This document shows, one piece after another, positions 57,301 to 64,000 of a stretch of 64,000 bases of DNA. Position numbers and translations under genes: made by a program. Under the pieces are notes generated by a model. It worked only from the letters and a program-made list of their open reading frames with translations, did no database searches and was not told the origin of the DNA. Position 1 is the first letter of the stretch. Each line of letters opens with the position of its first letter. The stretch comes from Protea cynaroides (lineage: Eukaryota; Streptophyta; Magnoliopsida; Proteales; Proteaceae): assembly GCA_028583415.1 (NCBI GenBank), contig CM053266.1, positions 79,924,149-79,988,148 on the forward strand, in the 5' to 3' direction.

Positions 57301-58107
57301 GTATATAAAGGTGTTGGGGGCCCATTATTCATTGTGCATTCGATGATAGGTTACCCCGTCCTTGTCAAGGTGGCATTTTCTGTCCTAACCCAGATTGTAG
57401 CCCAATGATTGTTATTTTTGGTTCATCCCTGAACCGACCCAGTAAAATCTGCTTAACCATGACATCCATGTTCGAGTAGTCGAATTTCTGCTCATTTTTG
57501 TCCTTGATTGGTCAACATGTTAGAATCTACATGATGAGCATCTCGAACTCTCACCCATTGGGAGTATGAGGTATGTATACACCTGTTCTACATCATAGTG
57601 GACGGTCACTATACACCCTCCATTAAGTATGCTCGATGTGTCAAATCTCTCATTGTAAACACGTCGATTTCGAAAAATAAACAGAAAATCCCTGTCAAGA
57701 CATAGATACCATGGTCAAGAAGAAATTTACTAGTTTGTTGCTCCATGAACCACTTTTGCTAACCATCCCTAATAAGGACAACGGATTAATATATTCATTT
57801 CAATTTCATTGAAATTCGGTAACCCAAGTGGCCAGACCTTGGTACCACTGATTATCTATTTTTTGGAATCACGAGGTCCCAAGACTGAACACATGGCTTA
57901 ATCAAATTCAATTAAATTAACTTGGATAATGTTTACCCGATTACCCTTATGAAGGAGCTAACTCTTGTTTGGTTGAGTTATCATTAATTGTGTATGTGAC
58001 TTCTTTCCACTCCCGTCATCCTAGAGTCCTAATAGTTATCACTTTTGGGTTCTTTTCCGGTACAAGCCAAGGAGTCAGCCTAAACCATAACCATTTCAAC
58101 CTCTTAG
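57301..58107. other. Unassigned stretch between B remnant and element I
   Basis: No recognisable protein, LTR end or primer site. Part may be leader of element I. A minus-strand piece (57360-57500) translates without stops for about 40 codons but matches nothing I know. Confidence 0.4.
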
Positions 58108-59553
58108 ATAAGGGATCCCATTACTAGGAGGTTGTCTAGGGTGTACACACCAGAGCCAGTTAGTCCCACCTCAACCACATCAACTGAATCAATGGCTGAT
58201 GGATCAAACCAAGTCCCGATCACTATGGATTTTAGGATGGAAAAGATGGAGGATACCATGGGAATGATAGTTGCCACAGTAAGGGATATACAATTGCAAT
58301 TGCAGGCTCAAGGGTCGACCTCTGAAAGGGTAAATATGGCACCGCCACAAGGATCGGGTACCCCTAACCCAGCTGTGTCAAAATTCTTCGTAAACCCGGC
58401 ATTCGAAGATATGGAAGGTGTCATACCCCAAAAACAGTCAATCGTTCAGGCTACCCCTGTGACCAAGAAATTGAAGGAAGAAGATAGCCCATATGGCGAT
58501 AGGCTGAGTCAAGTGGAAAAAATACTGAGGGGCATGAAAGGAGTAGAAAGTCAAATAATTGATTTTGAAGGATTATGCTTCTTTCCAGAAACTATGTTGC
58601 CTCCCAAGTTCAAATGGAACACTGAGAAATTTGATGGGACAGGAGACCCCAGGACCCACTTAAGATCATTCACGGGATTATTGAAGCAAGGCTAAGGGTT
58701 GACTAATGAGCAATTAGGACAAGCATTCCAATTCTCACTCACGGGCAGGGCTCATCGATGGTTGATGAATTTGAACCCATCACAGATACATTCATGGTCA
58801 GACATCACCAAAGCATTTATCAGTTTTTATTCCTACAACACAGAGATAGAGACCCACCGTAGGCAATTGGAAACCATGGTCCAAGCACAGGGAGAGACAT
58901 TCACAGCCTATTTAACTCGGTTCAGAAGTGTAGCAGCAAAGCTTTGGGACCGACCTTCCGAGAGGGATCAGGTGCAGATAATGATGAGAGGCTTAAGTGG
59001 GCCATATAAGACATACATCTTCGGTCAGGCCATCCTATCATTCGAAGGGCTCGTTATTATAGGACAACAAGTAGAGGACGCCATAACTCGGGGAGATATA
59101 TTACCAGGAAAGACAGAAAGGTCGGAAGGGGCTTCGAATAGAAGGGCATACCCACCAAGAAATCCAGGGAATCAATCAGCAAAGCAAGTAGCTAATACCA
59201 ATTCTAAGCCATTGATCTTGGGAAGTTCAAGTTACACCCCACCACCGCAAGCAAAACCAAGGAGACAATTCACGGATTTGGGGATGACCCGATCTAAGGC
59301 TCTGGACAAATTAATACAAGCCAAGAAATTGACAGTGCTAGACCCTCGTCCACCTCCAAGTCCTCTTCCACCGAATTTTTGTATGGACTTGTTCTGTAAG
59401 TACCACAATCAACATGGGCACGATACAGACAACTGCTACACATTAAGGCATGCCATACAGGAACTATTGGATTTCGATAAATTTAAGGTCCAGCCCAGGC
59501 AAGTGTTAGTGGCAAATAATCCCCTCCCTCACCACAATGTCAATTTCATATAA
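58108..59553 (+). pseudogene. Element I gag (Tat/Ogre-like), one in-frame stop
   Basis: The open frame starts after TAG at 58105; the first in-frame ATG is 58192 (MADGSNQVPITMDFRMEKME). Residues FEGLCFFPETMLPPKFKWNT, FDGTGDPRTHLRSF, FSLTGRAHRWLMNL and MVQAQGETFTAYLTRFRSVA form the capsid-type domain. The nucleocapsid-like CKYHNQHGHDTDNCYTLRHA (about 59395-59454) fits the C..H....H....C knuckle of Tat/Ogre Gag. One TAA at 58693-58695 splits two otherwise clean frames. A TAA at 59551-59553 follows HNVNFI, and the frame continues beyond it. Confidence 0.88.
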
Positions 59554-60025
59554 TGGGGAGATGAGCCGTTTGACCTTATGCCTGTCATAGAAAGAGTAAG
59601 CAGTATGGTTGTCACATCTGGTAACGAAATAAACATGTTGGATAGCCATCAAGAAGAAGAAGAAGAATATGATTTTTATTTCCCTAAAGATTCTTCATAC
59701 CCAATAGTACAAGCACAGTAGGAAGAAGAAGAAGAACCATTCATCATCTACCTCTCAGATGAGGAAACAGAGATAAATCAAGTTGGCAACCGTTTCCTTG
59801 AGATGGAGTTCATATTCTCGGAGGATGAGCAAGAAGTACCAGGCTAAAGCAGCAAACGTAGGCAGCAAGCGAAACCAGAATAGGGAAGAACTACAAACCA
59901 TCTGACCTGATGGTAAATGATCCGACCCAACCTGTGAGAGAGAAAAGTAAAGGACCTGCCAACCAACCAGAACCTCCAAATTCGGTATTGAAACAATTAC
60001 AAAAGACCCAAGCCAACGTGTCCAT
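59554..60025 (+). pseudogene. Element I gag-pro spacer, acidic
   Basis: Read in the gag frame through further stops, this encodes Glu-rich text (HQEEEEEYDFYFPKD, EEEEEPFIIYLSDEETEI). Spacers of this type lie between Gag and protease in Tat/Ogre elements. No domain recognised. Confidence 0.5.
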
Positions 60026-60747
60026 TTGAGAGCTTCTGATGGCCTCCAAGGTCCACAGGATGCAGTACTGAAATCTCTAGCAAGCATTCAGGTCTCAGTT
60101 TCAATGGACGGAGAAGACCTTGCCATGCAAGTAGGAGGCAGATATGTTGTTAATGCAATCATTTTGGAGATGCCGATCTTCCTCAAGGAGGTAAGGATCA
60201 TATACAGGCTTTACATATTACCATTGGATGTCAGGGCAAGAGCATTCTCCAAGTCCTGGTTGATAATGGGTCAGCCTTGAATGTATTCCCTTTTCGTACC
60301 TTCAAGCATCTAGGCTTCAACGAATCAGAGTTGAAACCTTCAGATATGACCATCAAAGCATATGACAATACCAGAAGGGTTGTATTGGGTGTCTTCACAG
60401 TGCCAATTCAGGAAGGACCGATTAAATTTGAGATAGAGTTCCAAGTCATTGACATTTTTGCCTCATTCAGCATACTTCTAGGAAGGCCTTGGATCTGTCA
60501 GGCCAATGCAGTGGCATCTACTTTGTATCAGAAGGTTAAATTCATTCACAAGGGTACCACTGTGACAATACACGCAGACTCTGCAGCCGTGAACACATTG
60601 GCCACTGGACAGAATAGTGAAGAGTCACAAGGGGATACTAGGCAAGATTTCTTTCTCGGAGGGTTCCAGGTTAAAAACATCCTAGCCACAACTGAGCCAG
60701 ATCCTATAGATTTGGACTGGGGTATACCCCCACAGAAGGGGATCTGA
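60026..60747 (+). pseudogene. Element I aspartic protease
   Basis: Two overlapping frames with a shift near 60270. The active site VLVDNGSALNVFPF (GAT AAT GGG near 60265) and RRVVLGVFTVPIQEGPIKFE followed by IEFQVIDI and FSILLGRPWICQANAV match Tat/Ogre proteases. It cleaves the polyprotein in the element's particles. Confidence 0.87.
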
Positions 60748-61560
60748 AAGTACTCAAACAAAAGCAGAGGGGAGCTGACAAAAGATTTTAGAAGCTCGAG
60801 AGGATGAAATACAAGCATAGTAGTTAGTATGGTAGCAGCACAATAAGGGCATTAGACAGAGCTAGTGGGGACTGGCGACCCCAAAGAACGGATGAAACAG
60901 TCTATCAAGCAATATCTGAGGGGTTTTACAATGTGCAGGAGATCCAGTTTTCGAAGACCCTCAATGGGTATTTTGTTAAAGAAGGAGAAGATAACATCTA
61001 TTGTGGATTTTCAGAACCTTGGTTCAATGCCCACCTCCAAAGGCAAGTACCCGGGTTTGAAATATTCTATGATTGTACTTTTGATTGGGAAGAGCTCGAG
61101 CAAGCCAAGATCCAAGAGTAGAGGAAGGAGCAAAAATCTGAGACAGAACTGATCGACATCAGCAACATGTTTGATGACGATCAAGTGATGACGCTCACCG
61201 GTGAAGATCAAGATAGGAGTCCCGATATACAATAATTCACCCTTCCCGTCAATGGAATAATCCCCAATTGGAGTTGTTATGATAATTTTGTTTACCCAAA
61301 GGGGTTACCATGTAATCCACATATTATGACTATGTCTGAAACTAGGGTCCTTAGGTCTTTAGATAAGATTGAGTCCTTTTCATGTTTTGAGTTTGTTCCA
61401 CTAGGAACCTTTTCCTCTGTACCTCTGCTTTTGAATATGAATAAAGATGATATTTTGATTACACTACGTCTACTTCTTCCTTTCCTTCTCCTTCTAACTC
61501 TAACTTTGAAAATGATGAAAATGATGAACCATCTCCTGAAATATTACAATTCATCCAAGT
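60748..61560 (+). pseudogene. Element I protease-RT spacer
   Basis: FSKTLNGYFVKEGEDNIYCG, EPWFNAHLQRQVPGFEIFYD and DDDQVMTLTGEDQDRSPDI can be read in alternating frames. No catalytic domain. Ogre-like elements have a comparable spacer (and in true Ogres an intron) before RT; no clear intron was identified here. Confidence 0.5.
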
Positions 61561-62530
61561 CTCGGAGGAGAAGAAGGCTCAACCTGTCAGCGAAGACTTC
61601 AAAATAATTAACCTCTGTTCAGCAGAGCAACCTCGAGAAATAAAGATCGGTGTTACCTTGACAAAAGAAAAAGCCAAACAAATGACAGAATTACTGATGG
61701 AGTTCCAAGAAGTATTTGTCTGGTCCTATGAAGATATGCCCAGCATAGACCCTGAAGTTGTACAGCATAAGATACCTTTGGTTTCAAATGCAAGGCCATA
61801 TAAGCAGAAGCTGAGGCAGTTAAGGCCTGAATGGACCCTCAAGGTTAAAGAAGATATCATGAAGTAGTTTGACGCAGGATTCCTAAAGGTCATGAAGTAC
61901 CCAGAGTGGCTAGAAAATGTGGTCATCGTTCCTAAAAAGGATGGAAGACTGAGGGTGTGCATAGATTACAGAAATCTGAATAAGGCTAGTCCCAAAGATG
62001 ATTTTTCATTACCAAAGATAGACATCTTAGTGAATAACTCTGCAAATCATGCTCTTTTGTCCTTCATGGATGGATTCTCAGGGTATAATCAGATAAAGAT
62101 GGCACCTGAAGACAATGAGAAAACTACCTTCATAATAGACTGGGGCACCTATTGTTACATTGTGATGTCATTTGGGTTGAAGAATGCTGGGGCAACATAT
62201 CTAAGAATGGCTACTATAATCTTGCATGACCTGATCCATGAGGAGATAGAGGTGTTTGTAGATGATATGATTGTAAAATCATTCACCAGAGAAGGTCACA
62301 TCACGACGCTAAGGAAGTTCTTCGAGAGGATCAAGCAGTATAAACTAAGGCTTAACCCCCAAAAATGTGCATTTGGGGTAATAGCGGGAAAAATGCTAGG
62401 CTTTATGGTCAGCTAAAGAGGAATCAAAATTGATCTAGCCAAGATAAAAGCCATCTCTGAAATGCCATCTCCTCAAACAGAAAAAGGAAGTAAGAGGTTT
62501 TCTTGGGAAAACTTCAGTACATTAACCGGT
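61561..62530 (+). pseudogene. Element I reverse transcriptase
   Basis: EIKIGVTLTKEKAKQMTELL, FQEVFVWSYEDMPSIDPEVV, LENVVIVPKKDGRLRVCIDY, RNLNKASPKDDFSLPKIDIL, SFMDGFSGYNQIKMAPEDNE, FGLKNAGATYLRM and the catalytic VFVDDMIVKS (about 62249-62278). Strongly Tat/Ogre-like (DMPG(L/I)D, FDAGFL, RLNPQKCAFGV). In-frame TAG at 61865 (expected Gln) and TAA at 62414 (expected Gln). Confidence 0.92.
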
Positions 62531-62552
62531 TTATTGCACATCTCACTGCAAC

Positions 62553-63818
62553 ATGCGAACCGATTTTCAAGCTACTCCGGAAAGACCAGCCAAAAGATTG
62601 GAACCCTCAATGTCAGATGGCTTCGACAAAATCAAGACCTATCTGTTGAACCCACCAGTCTTAGCCCCACCAGTACCGGGGAGACCACTACTCCTTTACT
62701 TGTCAGTACTAGAGGGTTCTATGGGATCAATGATAGCCCAGCCTGATACGGATGAAAAGACAGAAAAGGCAGTATACTATTTGAGTAAGAAATTCACAGG
62801 CTACGAAGCCAATTATACACAGCTGGAGAAGACATTCGCAGCCCTGGTCTGGATAACAAAGAGATTGATGCATTATATGTTATCCTACAAGGTCATACTC
62901 ATTTCCAGAATGGACCCCCTGAAGTATCTATTTGAGAAACTAGCTTTGACGGGAAGGTTGGCTTGGTGGCTATTGTTGTTGTCTGAATTCGACATCACAT
63001 ACACTACTCAAAAGTCTATCAAGGGGAGCGTAATTTCAGAACATATATCAGCTCTACCGATTGAAGATAACCTCAGACATCTGGAAGATGTATTCCCAGA
63101 TGAAGAAGTCCACACAACTCAAGAGGAAGGGAAGAACGACACATGGATAATGTTCTTCGATGGAGTCACAAATCATATGGGATACGGGGCCGGCGTCTTA
63201 TTCATAGATCTAGAAGGGGCATTTGTGTCATTTTCATTCAGATTAGACTTTGACCGCACAAACAACATTGCAGAGTATGAAGCATGTATCATGGGACTGA
63301 AAGTAGCCCTGGCCATAGGAGTCTGCAGATTAAAGGTCTATGGTGACTCATTAATTGTTATCTATCAAGTCAGAGGGGATTGGAAAATCAAAGACGAGAA
63401 GTTGATACCTTACCAACAATGTGCAATAACCTTGGCTCGGAAGTTCATGCAAATTAAACTTGACTACTCCCCAAGAGATACCAATAAGTATGTTGATGCA
63501 TTGGCCACCTTGGCCTCAATGATTGGAAATGATCCTTTGGGACGTATCAAACCCCTAATCATAGAGAAAAGAATACGACCAGTCCACTTGGAAGAAGTGA
63601 ATGCACTAACAGTCGATGGCCGACCGTGGTTTGCTCCCATCATAGATTTCATCAAGGAAGGAAAGTATCCAGTGAAAGCCACAACAAGTGAGAAAAAGTC
63701 TCTTAGGCGATATGCCTCTCAGTTCATACTATGCGAAGATATCCTGTACAAAAGATCCCATGAAGGAGTGCAGTTGATCTGTGTCAACGAGGAACAGGCG
63801 CAAAACATCATCAAATAA
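62553..63818 (+). CDS. Element I dual RNase H region
   Basis: A 421-codon uninterrupted frame. First RNase H-like part: PPVLAPPVPGRPLLLYLSVL, KAVYYLSKKFTGYEANYTQL, FAALVWITKRLMHYML; its first Asp is replaced (YLS), as usual for the degenerate copy. A second, archaeal-type RNase H (63140-63540) has MFFDGV (Asp 63159), NNIAEYEACIMGLKVAL (Glu 63273), VYGDSLIVI (Asp 63345) and a late Asp in KYVDALATLASM, so all catalytic acids are visible. Dual RNase H is diagnostic of the Tat/Ogre lineage (family knowledge). It degrades RNA in RNA-DNA hybrids. Its 5' edge is a frame change from RT near 62500. Confidence 0.88.
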   Translation: MRTDFQATPERPAKRLEPSMSDGFDKIKTYLLNPPVLAPPVPGRPLLLYLSVLEGSMGSMIAQPDTDEKTEKAVYYLSKKFTGYEANYTQLEKTFAALVWITKRLMHYMLSYKVILISRMDPLKYLFEKLALTGRLAWWLLLLSEFDITYTTQKSIKGSVISEHISALPIEDNLRHLEDVFPDEEVHTTQEEGKNDTWIMFFDGVTNHMGYGAGVLFIDLEGAFVSFSFRLDFDRTNNIAEYEACIMGLKVALAIGVCRLKVYGDSLIVIYQVRGDWKIKDEKLIPYQQCAITLARKFMQIKLDYSPRDTNKYVDALATLASMIGNDPLGRIKPLIIEKRIRPVHLEEVNALTVDGRPWFAPIIDFIKEGKYPVKATTSEKKSLRRYASQFILCEDILYKRSHEGVQLICVNEEQAQNIIK

Positions 63819-64000
63819 GTCCATCAAGGAATATGCGGACCTCACATGAATGCTAGAATGCTTACAAAGAAGATTCTCAGAATGGGATATTACTGGAACA
63901 CAATGGAAGCAGACTGTGCAGAGTTTGTAAGGAAATGCCACAAGTGCCAAATCCACGCTAATTTGATACACGTGCCTCTAGCAGAGTTGCATACTCTTAG
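63819..64000 (+). pseudogene. Element I integrase N-terminus, cut by the window end
   Basis: After a TAA at 63816-63818 the frame continues VHQGICGPHMNARMLTKKIL and CAEFVRKCHKCQIHANLIHV, the HHCC zinc domain of integrase. The core lies outside the window. Confidence 0.85.

Overview
This window is plant nuclear DNA made almost entirely of nested LTR retrotransposons. No host gene, rRNA or tRNA gene was recognised. The evidence is primer-binding sites matching the 3' end of plant initiator tRNA-Met (TGGTATCAGAGC), Ty3/gypsy gag-pol with chromodomains (Tekay/Del-like chromoviruses), a Tat/Ogre-type element with two RNase H domains, very long LTRs, 5-bp target-site duplications (TSDs), and stop codons dominated by CAG->TAG and CGA->TGA changes. 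It looks like heterochromatin of a large, repeat-rich seed-plant genome. The species cannot be told.

Layout (names are mine). F: a minus-strand Tekay-like element whose 5' LTR (259-2575) and leader (1-258) lie in the window and whose body runs off the left edge. G: a decayed minus-strand Tat/Ogre-like pol (2576-3121 and 8058-8827), split by solo LTR H (3122-8057, TSD ATAGG) and bordered by F. B: an old plus-strand Tekay-like element starting at 8828. It has its 5' LTR, a 570-bp tandem duplication, an antisense ORF, gag, and pol in three pieces (to 16266, 28262-30772, 57101-57300). A: a younger complete Tekay-like element (16267-28256, LTRs about 98% alike by eye, TSD GTTCA) inside B. C: a large element (30773-57095, TSD GACTA) inside B, with an antisense-ORF relic and a gag relic but no recognisable pol. 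D: an internally deleted element (38937-47399, TSD AAATC) inside C that keeps only integrase plus chromodomain. E: a solo LTR (40626-42924, minus strand, TSD CTCAC) inside D's 5' LTR. H2: a second giant solo LTR (52061-56664, TSD CCTAT) inside C's 3' LTR. I: a plus-strand Tat/Ogre-like element (about 58.1 kb to the right edge) cut off in integrase.

The main discovery candidate is a shared, apparently intron-bearing LTR architecture in the Tekay-like families. Each LTR reads: family-specific palindromes, TATA box (not seen in C), short GA-rich first exon, a GT donor, 1.4-2.2 kb of intron-like sequence with more of the same palindromes, an AG acceptor, and a small terminal reading frame. In families A, D and E that last exon is exactly 134 nt (44 codons) with an acidic body and a C-terminal CxCxxC motif. 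It aligns without gaps across families, and many of the A-D differences are synonymous. B has a 43-codon version.

In A and B the palindrome-type motif of the LTR recurs in the spacer upstream of the antisense ORF, which is shared by A, B and C. This suggests an element-encoded regulator evolving together with its own DNA sites. That functional link is inference.
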